In this document: positions 14,906-29,900 of the stretch, piece by piece
How positions within the stretch are numbered: the first letter of the stretch is position 1
Layout of the letters: each line of letters begins with the position of its first letter
Source of the DNA: Bacteroidales bacterium
GTDB lineage: Bacteria > Bacteroidota > Bacteroidia > Bacteroidales > Paludibacteraceae
Direction of reading: 5' to 3'
Assembly: GCA_004557405.1 (NCBI GenBank)
Contig: SFDZ01000016.1
Span: 1 to 39,672, forward strand
DNA: 39,672 bases
Translations under genes and position numbers: made by a program
The notes under the pieces: generated by a model
What the model was told of the DNA's origin: nothing
What the model saw: only the letters and a program-made list of their open reading frames with translations
The model's database searches: none

Positions 14906-17900
14906 CAGGCGGAATTGCGCCACATATCTGAAATCGCGCGTTACAACGACGGTGCGCGGATTGTCGTACACACCATCGCTCCACTGTGCCAATTCGTAAC
15001 CGGCTTTCGGCGTAGCCTCGAGCACTATTTCGGTATCGGCCAAATAGACACCGCCGCCGGCAACACTACCAAAGTTGGTATCGTTGGGCAAGGCCGTTAT
15101 CGTGTAATAGAACTTGTACGGCTCGAAGATGGCTTTCAGCACGGTGTCGCACGTTACGACTACGGTGCGCGGATTAGCGGTCAGGCCGTCGCTCCACTGC
15201 GCAAATTCGTAACCATTCACGGCTGTGGCAAGCACTTCGACTGCAGTGCCTTGTTTGTAGATGCCGCCACCGGCGACGTCGCCAAATTCGGGATCGTTGG
15301 CCAGCGTTGTCAGCGTGTACGATTTCAGTGTGTCGATTTCGAAACGCACGGTGTAAACCGATCCGCTGCCTATCGGAACGCACAGCGAACCAACCTTCAC
15401 GGCCACCGTTACACTGTCGATTTGCTCGGTTGTGTAGGTCTGATAGCCGTTGCCAAGCGTGGCCGTAACCGCATCGGCTGTGGGCACATCGGACAGGGCT
15501 GTGCTAATCGGCAACAACACGGTGTAGCGATAGACATTCGGCACAAAGCCATCGACTTCGACACCATCGACATACAACATGGCCAGCGCCGTATTATTGC
15601 AAACCACATCGTCGGAAACGGTATCTTCGGGATTGACAGGTGCCGTTTCGTGGAATACGGTCGGGCACGATGCCGTAACTTGGCCGTTGCGGTCGGTGAG
15701 TACCACTTTGTAGGTGCCGTCCAAAGCGCCGTTCTTCTCGTGATAGAAGAAGGTGTTGGCACCAACCGGTACGGCATTGCGATACCATTCGAACGAGGCG
15801 ATGCCCGCAGAATCGACAGCCAACGTCGCGTAGTCGAGTTTGGTTATCAGGTTCGACTCTTTCAACTCGAACGGCACAGCGTAGGTTACACTTGCGCAAC
15901 CCAATGCGTTGTACATCGTTACTTGTACACTATACTGCCCTTCGACAGCCGTACCTATCGGCACGGGGAATGTCAGTTTGTCGCCCAGCAACGTCTGTTT
16001 GTCTTGGTTTTTGAACCCGACATTCTTGGCTGCCGTATTGAACGCGAGCGAATAGGTCGTCGGCGTGCCGGCAGTTATCGTGTAGGCGATCGTTACCAGC
16101 GAATCGTTGGGACAAACAGGCGCCACATTGCCAAATTCGACTTCTGGCAGCGATGCTTCGACAACGGAGAATTGCGCGAAGGTGGTAATGCCCGACTTGG
16201 TAACATACACATGATAGTTGCCTGCAGTCGTTACCGTCAGCGTATCTTTGGTCGAGAGGTCGCTCCATTGGAATTTGTCGCCATATTTGGCGGCCATGCC
16301 CACAGCCCACACTTTGGTCGATCCGGCGGGACACATCGTCAAATTGCCACCGATGGCCATGCCCTTGTTGTTGACATACACGGTGCGAGCCGCGGTGTAC
16401 GAGCAACCGCCGGCATTGATTACCGAAACAGTATAAGTGGTTGTGCGTGTGGGCGTTACCGTTATTTCGGTTGCCTCGTTGCCACCATATACGTTACCAA
16501 AGTTGTCGCTCCACGAATAGCGCATTCCATCTACGGCCATCGTTCTCAGCGTAACACTTGCGCCCGGACATACACGCACCGTATCGGCCAACTGTTCGGT
16601 GCCGACATAAGCGTGCAAGTCGATAGGATCGGGTGCTTGCAATACAGCCACCACATACTCGGCCGACACAGGACAAGCCTCTTTGACGTGTTCTGTCGTC
16701 TTGTTCACCACTTCGACGCGGTAGGTCTTGTTTTGTGCATCGGCTGTCGTTACGGCTATGCTGTTCGTGTCGGTAGCCAGCAGCATATCGTCGGCATACC
16801 AACTGATGCTGTAGCGGCTATCCAACTGGATGCTATCGGTGCTGAGCACTTTGAGTACCACAGCCGAATCGCCTACACAGACTTCGGCGCGCGACCGTGC
16901 GTGGTTGCCCGACGGCACAATGACAATAGCCGGCATAGGCATGGTGTAGATGGTGCGCGCTATCAGACGAACACAGCCTGTGAGGTTGTTGGTTATGGCC
17001 AGCGTGTAGGTCGAGGTGTTGGCCGGTCGAATCCACACTTCGTCGTCGATGCCATCGTCGTCGTTGGTGATATCCTCGCCCGTTTGCGAATACCAACGAT
17101 AGGTAAACAGCGCACGGTCTTCTTGTTTGGCATACAAGCGTATGAGTTTGTCATGACAAATGGTATCGTTGATCAACAGCGAATTGCCATCGGCATCGAA
17201 GGCCTCGATAGGCGGTTTTGGCAGAGCGCCTACATGCACCGTTACTTCCAACCCTTGCGATATCGATTCGCACAAGCCGCGTTTTGTCTTCACCACTACG
17301 TTGTAGGTGTAAGTGGTGTCGTTGCGGCCGTTGGTTGTGGCTTCGGGGTAGTCAATCAACGTTTGTTGGTTGCTTCCGATGGGCTGACCATCGCGGAACC
17401 ACGCGTAATCCAAATCGGTCGGATTGTTGTCGTCGGTCGGTATGACGGTGAGTATGGCCGCATCGCCGGCGCAGAATATCTGTGTCGGGTCGAACGACGA
17501 ACGCAGAACCACTTCGGGCAGTTTGTTCACGTTTATCAATACGCTATCGACTTTGACGCAACCGGTCGTGTCGTTGACGGCATAGCAATAGTAGGTGGTG
17601 GTTACCGGCGGACAAGTACGCAACTCACGTTGTTTGCCGGCGGTTATCAATCGCGAGCCCGCCATCCAGCGATAGGTGTAGCCATCGGGGTCGGCAGCAT
17701 CGAGCACATCGACACGCAGCGTGGTGGAGTCGCCCACGCACAGCACAGAGTCGGACGCCGACACCTGAATCACAGGCAACGGATGCACATGCACATGATG
17801 ATAAACCGTATCGCCCTGACAGCCAAACTTGTTGTAAGCCAACAGCCAGAAAGTGGTATCGACTTCGGGTGCCACCTTGATGACCGCCGACTGCTGTCCT

Positions 17901-20900
17901 GTGTTCCACAAGTAGCGATAGCCACCCGAACCGCGTATCAATATCGAGTCGCCGGCACAAATGGTGTCGTTGGCAGTGATGCTCGCCACCGGCAACGCTA
18001 CTACATTGATGCGTATCGAGTCGATAACCGTACATCCAAGCGCCTCGTTGCCCACTTCGACCACATAAGTGGTGGTGTCGGTAGGTGTAGCCACTATGGC
18101 CGAATCCTCGTCGAGAATGATATTCTGACCCTGCCAACTATATTTGTAATTGGCAGCATGCAGCGCATTTTCCAGACGGATGGTGTCGCCATAGCATATC
18201 GACATAGCCGACGAGCGAATCTGCACTTTGGGCAGCGGCACAAATTCGGCGACGAACGCCGTATCGGTAGTTACCACAAATTTGCGCGGATTCTGCTGCC
18301 AATCGGTCGGGTCTATTTGGTTGCAACCGGATGTGGTGTTGCCATCCAACCAGCGATAGAAGCAGTAGCCGGCCGCCGGCTTCGCCTCGATGCTGTCGTA
18401 GTGATTTTCGGCAAACCAACCTGAACCGATGGTGTAGCCGTGGTCTTTGTTGAACGGCTGTACCGAGACACGATAGAAACGTGCATATTCGGCTTCGTAG
18501 TTGTGATGTTCGGTAACCGCCACACGACGCGGATTTTCCTTGTTGCCATCCTCCCACTGCACGAAACGATAACTATCGTCGGTGGAGCGCGCCTCTATTT
18601 CGATGACGGTACCATACGGATACGATCCGGCACCTTTCACCGGCTCGGACACAGCCGGATTGCTGGTTGTTACCTCGATATTGAACGTGTCGATGGCAAA
18701 ACGCGCCTCGAGCGAGATGTTACGTTCGACTACCGTATCGAGCGTGTGCAGCGTGTGGCCATTGCTCCAACCTACCAAATGGTAGTGCGGATTGGGCTGC
18801 GCTTCCAGATGTGCAGAGGTGTTATATTCATATTGTCCGCCACCGAGTACTTTGCCCCACAGAGCGTTGTTCGGCGTAGCATCGACCGTAAATTTGTGCG
18901 GTGCAAAGATGGCGTTGAGTGTCGTGTCGCGCGTGATGTAGAATTTACGCGTATCGCCCGTTACATCGTCGCTCCACTTCACAAAGTCGTAGCCATATTC
19001 CGGCGTGGCTTGCAATGTAACCTCTTCGCCATACTGATAGGATCTTGCACCGGTAACCTTACCCCAGGCGAAATCGTTGGGTTCGGACACAACGGTGAAA
19101 GTACGACGTTGGAATACAGCGGTGAAAACCGTATCGCGATCCAACGTAAATTTGCGCGGATTGTCGTTACCGCCATCTCCTTTCCACATCACAAATTCGT
19201 AACCGTATTTTGGAACGGCTTCCACGGTACATTCCGACTTGTAGTCATACCAACCTCCGCCTTCCACGGTGCCCATATTCGAATCGTCGGTTGCTACCGT
19301 TATCTGCATCGGCTTGAGTTTGAATACGGCGGTAAACAGCGAATCGCGTGTTACACTGATTGTACGACTGGGATATGGATAATTGTCGTTCCACTTCGAA
19401 AATTCGTAACCATACGTCGGTGTAGCCATCAGCGATACAGGCGTTTGATAAGCAAACCTGCCACCGCCCGACACGCTACCCATAAAGTCCTTGTCGGCCG
19501 CAGTCGAGATTTCAAAGGTATCGCGCACAAATATGGCTTTGAATGCGGTATCGCCCTCGAGAATGAAACGACGCTGCTTCTCTTTGAAGTGTGCCGAATC
19601 GACGGTCAGCGCCAAGCCATCTTCCCAATGGTCGAACACATAACCATAGTTTGCTTCAGCCGTAATGGTGCGCTCGGTGAGATAGTCGTAGTAACCATTG
19701 CCTTTTACCGTGCCCCATGTCGGTTCGTTGGCTGTAACAGCCACGTTGTACAAACTTGGGCGGAAGATAGCCTGGAACGAAGTATCGCGCGTGATGATGA
19801 ACGAGCGTTTGGCGCCACCGGTTTCGTCGCTCCACTTCACGAACTCGTAACCATTGTTCGGTACAGCCGTTATCGTTACTTCGTGGTCGTGCCGATAGTG
19901 GGTGGTATCTTGTACTACCGTACCCATGTGAGCCATGCCATCGGCAGCAGAAGTTACCACTTTCCAATAATGGTATGTGAATTGCGCCGTAAAGAGTGTG
20001 TCTTGCGTCAATGCAAATGTGCGCGGATTCTGTTCTTTACCTACGCCATCGCTCCATTGCACAAACTCATAACCATAATTGGCGGTAGCCTCTACCGATT
20101 GTACCGTTTCAAAATCGTACTTGCCGGCACCGGATACACTACCCATAAAATCTTTGTCGGCCGCTACTTTTACTTCATATTTCTCCTTTTCGAATATGGC
20201 AGTAAAGTGCATATCGCCCGTTACCTTGAACCTGCGCGGATTGTCGGTGTAACTGTCTTGCCACCTTACGAACTTGTAACCATAATGCGGTTTCGCAGTC
20301 AACACGGCTTCGCCAAGATAGGGATATTGATTTGTGCCATCAATCGTACCCATATAGGAGGGCGACGCCTCGGCCGTTACATTGTAGTTCTTATTGGTGA
20401 AATAAGCAGTCAGCACCGTATCGCGTGTCAAGGTAAAGTTATACGGATTGTCAGAGGTACCATCGCTCCAGCCGGAGAATTCGTAGCCATATTCCGGCTT
20501 AGCCGTTACCTGAACCGGATCGCCATACTTGTATGTATTGGTACCGCTCACCGAACCGCGGCTCGGGTCTTCGGAATAGACGCTCACCGTCATATCTTTC
20601 GGTTTGAAGAAAGCCGTAAAGGTGGTATCTCTAACAAGCGTTATGATGCGGTCTTTACCACCAACATTGTCGTTCCAACGGTCGAACTCGTAGCCATAGT
20701 TCGGCACAGCGTGTATCGTAACACGGCTGCCAAATTCGTACCGGCCGGTGCCTTCGACATTACCACGCGTTACATCGCCACCCACAGAGAGCGCTACATT
20801 CATCGAGTCTTTACGGAACAGAGCCCACAATGTAGTGTCCTGTGTGAGTTCGAAATTATGCCCTTTAGAGTCTTCCACAACATTCACACCATCGTCGCTC

Positions 20901-23900
20901 CAACCAACAAACTTATAGCCATAATTGGGCTCGGCAGCAATGTTCACATTGTCAAGATACTCGTATTGACCGGCACCTGTTACGGATTTGGCCATCGTGG
21001 CATCCGATTTGAGCGTTACCGACATTTTCTTCTTTTTGAAGGTGGCCGTAAACACTGTATCAGAAGTCAAAATGATTTGACGTTCCTTGCCGCCGGAGTA
21101 GTCGTTCCAATGGTCGAACTCGTAGCCATAGTTCGGTTCAGCCTTAATGGTACGTGTCGATCCGTAGTCGTAGTATCCGGCGCCGAAAACCGTACCGCGC
21201 GTACCGCCGTCTTCCGTTTCCAACCTAATTTCGAACTGATGTATCTTGAATACGGCATTCAGTAGGGTGTCGCCCTGAATGTTGAATATAAACACTCGGT
21301 CTGTGCTGACACTGTTGCCATGCTTGTCCTGCCACTCGACAAAGTCGTAACCATAGTTTTCGTACGCTACCACTTCTACCGGCGTCAGATAGTCGTATTT
21401 GCCGGTGCCCGAAGTGCGTCCCATAATGCCATCGGCATTCAACGACACATTGAATTGCGCTTTTTTGAACACGGCCGTAAAGGTGGTGTCGTGTTCCACA
21501 ATAAATTTACGTTCCTTGCCAAATGGTGCATTATCGCTCCAATGGTCAAATACATAGCCGTAGCGGGCCTCCGCCACCACCTTTTGTTGCGTTTTGTACG
21601 GATACTTGCCGACACCCGTTACATCACCCATGTGTGGTTCATCGGCTTTGGTTTGTACCTCGAACTCGTGCGGTTTGAACAATGCTGTGAACGAGGTGTC
21701 GTGCTCGATGTAGAACGAGAATTTCGGTCCTTCGTTGATAGCGTCGTCCTCTTTCCAGCGATCGAAGTCGTAGCCATACAACGTATCGGCTTGGACAGTA
21801 ACCAAGTCTTGATATTTGTAATCGCCCGCACCGGACACTTTACCCATCGTGCCATCGCAGGTGAGTTTCACCCTCATGGTCTTGCGGCGGAACAAGGCTC
21901 GCAATTCTACATTACCGGTTACTTTCACCGTGCGGGTCGGGCGCCAATTATCGGCATCGAGCCAACGCACAAATTCGTAGCCGGTATGCGGAATGGCTTC
22001 GACAGGAACTTCTTCGCCAAACAAATAGGTGTTCGGTCCATCGAAATAGCCGACATTCGGATCCTTAATAGTATCTTCGTTGTAGGCCACGGCAGTAATG
22101 GTGTACGAAATCTTTTTGAACTGAGCAATCAACTCTTTGTCTGCTACGATATGAATCGGATAACGTGGATTGGTTGTTCCATCCGTCCAGCCCGCAAATT
22201 GGTAACCCGTAGCCGGTTTGGCGGTAACGGCCGTATCGGTTTCGTATTCGTACTGACCCACACCGATGAATGTGCCGGTGCCTTCGGGATCGGCTTTGGC
22301 CGAAATCGTATATTTATGCCGTTTGAACGATGCATAGAATGTGGTATCGCTCCTCCATGGCGACGACAATGTAATGTCGCGTTTCGGATTCGTCGAACCG
22401 GTGCTCCAACGGTCGAAGTCGTAGCCATAAGCCGGAAGTGCTTCGAGCGTAAAGGTGGTACCGAAGTCTTTCTCACCAGTCGGGTCGAAACTACCCAAAC
22501 CGGCCGTAGCCACACCGTGTACATCTACTTTTTTCGCCGCAAAAACAGCCGTATAGGTTTTATTTTCGGTTACCGAGAACGTCAATGGATATTGCTTGGT
22601 CGTTCCACCCAATTCGTCCTGCCAATACTTAAACTCGTAACCATCATTTTCCGTCACGGTGAACGAAGGCGTCGATTCGAACTCGTAACGACCTGTTGTG
22701 AAGGCCTGTCCGTGCAACGGGTCATCCGGGTTGACGGTAATCAGATAGGTTTGCTTACGGAACAACGCCTTAAAGGTGGTGTCCGTATTGGTTACCTTGT
22801 ACGACAGCGTGTTCGAGATAGTCGTCAGGCCTTCCCAGCCATAGTGTTCGTAGCCGGGCAGCGCCGTGGCTGTGATGCTTATGGTCGAATCGAATGGGTA
22901 TTCGTAATCGCCTATGGCCGGTGTTACCGAGCCCATCGTTTCGTCATTCACCCTGATGTGTACCGGATAACGCTTCGGCACGAACGTAACTGTAAAGTCA
23001 GTGTCGTTGTCAACCGTCATGAAGTACTGCATGGCTGCATCGTTATTGGATTTGTTGCTCCATTTTTCGACAGCATAACCGTCTTTCGGCACAGCCACAA
23101 ACTCGTGTGTTTCGCCAAAGTTGTAGTAACCGGTGGCCGGTGAAACGAGTTCGCCGGTAGCGGTGTTGCGGTAATATACCGTACCTTGGTCGCTGTTGTA
23201 ATGGATTTCTATTTTGTGGCGATTGGGTTCAAAGATGGCGGTAAATACGGTATCGTCAACCGCTTTTACTTCATAATCCATCTCTTTATTACTATTGCCA
23301 TTGCTCCACCGCACGAAATGGTAGCCATAGTTTTCGGTGGCTTCCAGATGGATTAAGTCTTTGAACGTATAATTGTTCGATGACGGCTGTACGCTACCGC
23401 GCGCCGGGTCGTTTGGTTCTATACTTACATAATATTCCCGCGGCTTATAGTAAGCCGTAAAGGTTATATCTGTATCAGTTACCTTATATGCACGCGGATT
23501 GTCAGGAATGCCATCCTGCCAATAGACGAACTCGTAGCCGGTGCGCTCAAAGGCCTCGACATACACCGTAGAGTCGTAAGCCCACTCGCCGGCGCCGGTG
23601 CAATAGCCATGGCTTGGATCATCCACATCGGTGCGTACCGGATAGGTCTTCGGTTCGAATATGGCGGTAAACGTTACATTGTTCGGCACATTCAGCGTGT
23701 ATGTGCGCGGATTGACATTGTTGCCATCGTTCCACTGTTTGAAGTAGTAACCGCGACTTGCTGTAGCACTTATCTCTACCGGACTCATAAATTCAACCAA
23801 ACCCGTACCTGTGGTTACGCCGCGATCTGGCTTATTCGGTTCGACAGTTACCGTATATTTCTTCGGACCGAAAATGGCTATCACGGCTGTATCGCGGTCT

Positions 23901-26900
23901 TTGTCCAACAAGAATTGCAGCGGATTGCCCAAGGCTCCATTCGACCAATTTTTTAATTCATAGCCATCGTAAGCCGTGGCCGTAATTTCAGTTGTCGAGC
24001 CAAAGGCTGCCGACGTACTCGTGGGCGAAACTTTACCCATGTTGTTGTCGTTCGCAGAAGCCGTAATAGTGCGCTGATTGGGCGTGAACTTCGCCAAATA
24101 GTGAGAATCGTGGTTGGCCGGCACCGAAATAACGCGCGGATTGGTTCCATTACCATCATCCCAGCCGGCAAACGTATAACCCGGATTGGCCTTTACATGA
24201 ACCTCTATAATCTCTCCATAGTTATACATAGCCGTTCCTTTCGATACCGAGCCCTTGCCCGATTCGGCTTCGATAGTTACCAAGAATTGTTGCGGCTTAA
24301 AGTGGGCAACGAACGCCGTGTCGTGAGCAACAACCGTGTACGGCAACTCCTTACCGCCGATCAAGGTATCGCCATACTTATCTTCCCAATGGTCGAAATC
24401 GTAACCGACAGCAGGCACAGCCTTGATGGTCATCTGCGTGCCAAAGGCCACCTTACCGCTCGACGGTTCTACCGAACCGTGCTGCGAATTGGCTGCCGAC
24501 GTAAAGACATTGTATGCGATAGGCGCAAATGTAGCGGTGAACGTCGTGTCCTTGGCCTGCACCGTGTAGGTGCGCTCCTTGGTGTTGACACCATCGTGCC
24601 AAGCCACAAACTCGTAACCCTCTTTGGGCGTGGCTATCAACTTAACATTGTCGCCAAAGGTGCACAGTGTATCGCTCTGTGGCGATATGGTGCCCCAATC
24701 GGGATTGTTCACGCGCGGACGCAACGGGAATTGCGACGCCTTGAATATGGCAGTAAACGTGGTATCCGGCGTAACCGCCTCGACGATATAACTGCGCGGA
24801 TTGTCGGTCAGGCCGTCGCTCCACTTCACAAACTCGTAACCGAGTTTGGCTTCCGGTGTCAGCAACAGCGGTTGGCCAAATTCGTAGTAACCTGTCGCCG
24901 GTGTTACCGAACCCATCTTGTTGTCGTTTGCCTTGGTGCGCACCAAGTATTTATCCGCTTTGAAGTAAGCCGTAAAGATGGTGTCCTGCACGGCCTCGAC
25001 GGTGTAAGTGCGTGTCGGGTTGGTTTCGCCATCGCTCCAACCGGCGAAATAGTAACCCGGTTCGGGCGTAGCGGTCATATTTACGGACGACAGATACGGA
25101 TATTTTGCCTGACCGTTCGGCGTTACTTTACCTTTGTTGAGGTCTTCGGATTGCACACGCACAGGGAATTCGTCCGGCTCGAATACCGCCTTGATGACAG
25201 TATCGTTCACTGCCTCAACACGATAGTCGCGTGGATTGAGTGCCGAACCATGGTCGCTCCACTCTTTGAAACGATAGCCGGGATTTGCCTTTGCGGTCAG
25301 CGTCAGGAGCGAATCGAAACGATAGGTGCCGGTTGGCGGCGTCATTGTACCCATCAACGGATCGTTGGTGCCGGTGATGACCTTGTACTCGTGCGGTTTG
25401 AACGAAGCCGTGAAGGTTACCTCGCCTTTCACGTTGTATGTGCGCGGATTATCTTTGTTGCCATCGTTCCAGCCGGCAAAGTCGTAACCCGGTTCAGGGT
25501 GCGCCGTAAGTGTAGCATCCGACAAATAATCGTAGTTCTCGGAAACAGGTGTTGCTGTACCCCAACTCGGATGGTCGCTCAGAGTTTTGACGGTGTATTT
25601 CTTGGGCACAAACACAGCCACAAAGGTTGTATCGTTCGCTTTGACGGTGTATTTCCACTCCTCGGTTGTCGAGAGTGTATTTCCGTACTTATCCTCCCAA
25701 TGGTCGAACCGATAACCGTCTTTGGCTGTCGGCGTATAGGTAACCTCGGTGCCGAAGGTTTGCATGCCCGTACCCGGCATTACACTACCTTTAGCCTGGT
25801 CGTTTACGGTGATGGTAACTCTGATGTCGGTACGCGGTACAAAATAAGCCTTGAATGAGGTGTCGGCCGCTTGCACATGGTATTCAAACGCTGGATCGCG
25901 GCGACCGTTTTCCCAATGGTCAAACGTGTAACCGTCTTCGGCGTGGGGCGTCAGCGTTACGGTGCTCATATATTCGTATTTGTAGTCGTACGAATCGGGC
26001 GTTGCCACCACATTACCCATATTCAGGTCGTTGCTTTCGCCTTTCACTGTGAATCTGTCTTTCTCGAATATAGCGGTAAAGGTCGTATCATCCACAGCAT
26101 CGACGATATAAGTACGCGGATTGGTTGTCTTGCCATCGCTCCAGCGTGCAAACTTATAACCCGGATTGGCTGTAGCCTTTATGGAAATTTTGGAACCATA
26201 TTCGTGCATATCGGTCATTGGGGTGATTTCGCCCATATCCCAATCGTTCACATCGGTAACGACGCGATACGACGCTTTGCTGAAGTAGGCCGTAAACGTA
26301 GTATCCTGCACCGCTTCGACCGTATAGTTGCGTATCGGTTCGGTATTGCTATCGCTCCAACCATCGAATTTATAGCCTCGTTCGGGTTTTGCCTGCATCG
26401 TTACGGTACTCAGATAGAAATATTGCGCAGGCGATGCCGGTTCTACACTACCCATGCCATAATTGTCCGATTTGACCGTTACCTTGTACTCGGCGGGTCC
26501 AAACTCGGCCTTAAATAGTGTGTCGGGCAGCGCCTTCACAACATATCGGCGCGGATTGTCGGTGCCACCGCCTTGCCACTGCACAAGTTTATAACCTTTT
26601 TCAGGTGTCGCCTTAATAAATAGTTCTTCGCCGAATTTGTGCTTCTGTGTAGCCGGTGTTACACTACCCAAATTGGGGTCGTTGACATCGGTGGTAACTA
26701 AAAATTCATCCTCTTCGAAGTAGGCGGTGAAGAATGCTTCTTCGGCCAATACCGTGTATGTACGCGTTGGCGAAGTGTTGTCATCGTTCCAGCGCACGAA
26801 CTTGTAACCGGGTTCTGCGATAGCCTTCAGTTCGACGAGCGAGTTGAATTCGCATAACGAGTCGTACGGTGTGGCATTACCCATCGTGTAGTTGTCGCTG

Positions 26901-29900
26901 ACAGCATGCACGCGGAATTTGTCGCGTTCGAAAATGGCTTTGATGACCACACCATTTTTATCAACCCTATACACTCGTGTGCTACCGCTCGGGTTGCCAT
27001 CTTCCCATCCTGCGAAACGATAACCCTCTTTGGGCGTAGCCACTATTGTCAGATTTTCGCCGTAGGTGTAGTAGCCGCTCGCCGGCGTGATGCCACCCAT
27101 GCTCTCGTCGTTCACTTGCGTGATGACTTGGAATTGACCCAACTTGAAATAGGCCACAAAGTTGGCGCCACCAATTCCTACTTCGTAGTGTTTTGGATTG
27201 ATGTCATTGCCATCGCTCCAATGGTCGAACACATAACCATCTTTCGGCGTGGCTGTAATGATGAACATCGACTTGTAATCCTTGTAGCCGCCGGGCGTTA
27301 TATCACCATGCGACGGGTCGTCAACCGATGTACCCACATAGTACTGACGCGGTGCCAGCAGCGCCTTAAAGGCCGTATCGCCTACTACGGTGTAACCCAA
27401 CGTATTCGAGTTGTGAGCCAAGCCCTCCCAACCGGAAAGGTAATAACCTTCGTTGGGTTTAACCTCCATAGTGATGCGGTCACCATATTTATACGTTCCA
27501 CTCGCCGGCGTGATGCTACCCATCGACGGGTCGTTTACTTCTATCGAAACCGTATAATCGTTCGGTTCGAATATGGCGGTAAATATAGTATCATCGGGAT
27601 ATTTCAACGTGAACGTGTAATCCGGATCGGTGCTGCTGCCTTCCCAGCCTGCAAAGTGATAACCTGTTTTTGGCACTGCGTGAATGGTTACATCGCTATT
27701 GAATGCGTGTGTGCCGCCACCATCGACCGATACGGTACCACGGGTCGCATCCGTTTGAACCATAACGGTATAATTATTCGGCTTAAATACGGCACGCAGC
27801 GTTGTGTCTCTATCGTCGTAAGCATAGTAGGTGCGCTGTTTGGCCGTAGATGTAGCCGTGCCGTCGTTCCAGCGTTCGAAATCGTAACCGTCATTCGGAA
27901 TGGCTGTCACCGTAACACTGCCTTGATACTGACACTGACTGACTTCCGGTTCGACGCGACCCATGGCGCCATCGTTCACGGCCGTATAAATCGTGTAGTT
28001 TTTCGGCACAAATATGGCATTGATAGTTGTATCTTTAGTTACAACAAAGTCATATTGGGCGTCCCCATATCCATTCGACCATTTGGAGAACTGATAACCC
28101 TTGCCGGGCGTAGCCTGCAAATGAGCCATAGTTTGATAGGTGTACAAACCACTACCGGTTACCGTGCCGCTACCCTCCTGCACACCGGCATTGACTGTAT
28201 ATTCAGCCGGTTCAAATATAGCCGTCAGTGTCGTGTCGTCGGCCACTTCGAGCGTGAACTCGCGCTCGGCGACGCTTACACCATTATCTTTCCACGCCTT
28301 GAATTTATAACCCGGGTTCGGCACAGCGGTCAAGATGCAGGTGCCTTTGTAGGCGCATGGCTGTTTCGATGGTGTTACGCTACCCATGGACGGATCTTCG
28401 GCCACACCATTTACATTGAAATTCTTCGGCTCGAAAATGGCTTTGATGACCGTGTCGTTCACCGCCTTCACACGGTATGTATATGGGTTTTGATCAACTC
28501 CTACGCCATTGCTCCAGCCCTTAAATTCATAACCTTCAGCCGGTGTCGCCGTTATTTCAAACGAAGTGTCGAATGTTTTTAGACCGCCGGGGGTTACCGT
28601 ACCGCGCCCATCGACATTCACACCGGTAATCACATTGTATTCAGCCGGTTCGAATATGGCCGTCAGTATTACATTTGCCGCGGGTACGGTGTATTGGTAA
28701 TTTTTTTCGGTACTGCCATTGTCCCATTTCACAAATTTGTAACCCGGTTTTTCGGTGGCAATCAGTGTAATCGACGAGTTGTAATCGTATGTGCCGCCAC
28801 CGTTAGCCATACCCATTATTGAACTATTCGTCGTTACCGATACAGTGAATTGCAATGGTTTGAATTTGGCGGTAAATACGGTATCCGGCTTGACTTCGAC
28901 ACGATACGAACGTTCAGACAATGGGAAGCCATCGCTCCAACCATCGAATTGGTAGCCGGTATTTGCCGTGGCTTTGATATTCAATGTCGAATCGCACGGA
29001 TAATAATCGGATGGTGGCGTTACCGAACCACGCGACCAATCGGTAGCGATAGTTACATGATAACGCAGCGGTTTGAAGTGAGCCACAAAGGCCGTATCGC
29101 GTGCATCGACCATGTAATTCAGCGTTGCCGTAGTCCATACCGTATTGCCATATTTGTCCTCCCAATGGTCGAACGTGTAACCGTCGTTTGGATTAGCGAC
29201 GATATTGGCTACACTACCAAACGGCTGTTTATCGGCAAATTGCGTTACCGTGCCATGCGATTCGTACACCGATGTTTCTACCGTGTAGAGATTCGGTTCG
29301 AAATAGGCAATGAAGTTAGAATCCTTCGCCGCCACTTGGTAATAAATGGTGTCGGCTGTGCTGCCCGTATTCCAACGCGCCAAATGATAACCATCCTTCG
29401 GTGTGGCATAAATCTTCACATCCGTTTGATATTCGTATTGCGTACTGTTCGGCATTACGGTACCCTTTCCTTCGTAGGCTTCGGTCTTCACCCAATAGCT
29501 CGCTTTGCAGAATGTGGCCTCAAAGAGAGAATCGTGGGCAATCACCTGATAGGTAAGCGATTCCGATTGTGAGCCGTTGTGCCACTGACACAATTTGTAA
29601 CCCGGTTTCGGCACCGCCGTGATGGTCATTACCGAATCGAACGGATAGTAGCCCGTGCCCGGCGTTATCGAGCCCATGGCCGGGTCGTTCACTTCCATGT
29701 GAACCGGAATGGGCGCCGGCTTAAAGTAAACCACAAACGTGGTGTCGCCCAAAATCTGACACGAGAAATCCTGCGTGGCAATCTTATTACCGTTTTCGTC
29801 CACCCAATAATCGAACGCATAGCCGGGGTTAGGCACAGCCTTAATGTCAACCCACGATTTGTACTTGTGTCCCACGCCGTTTTCGTCCGGCACGACATTG

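Noticed and set aside
14651..18424. 1,257-codon plus-strand frame opposite the end of the giant gene
   Set aside because: It is in exact antisense register with the giant gene, has a His/Arg/Tyr-rich composition typical of reverse reading, crosses the giant gene's terminator side without its own promoter, and shows no domain.
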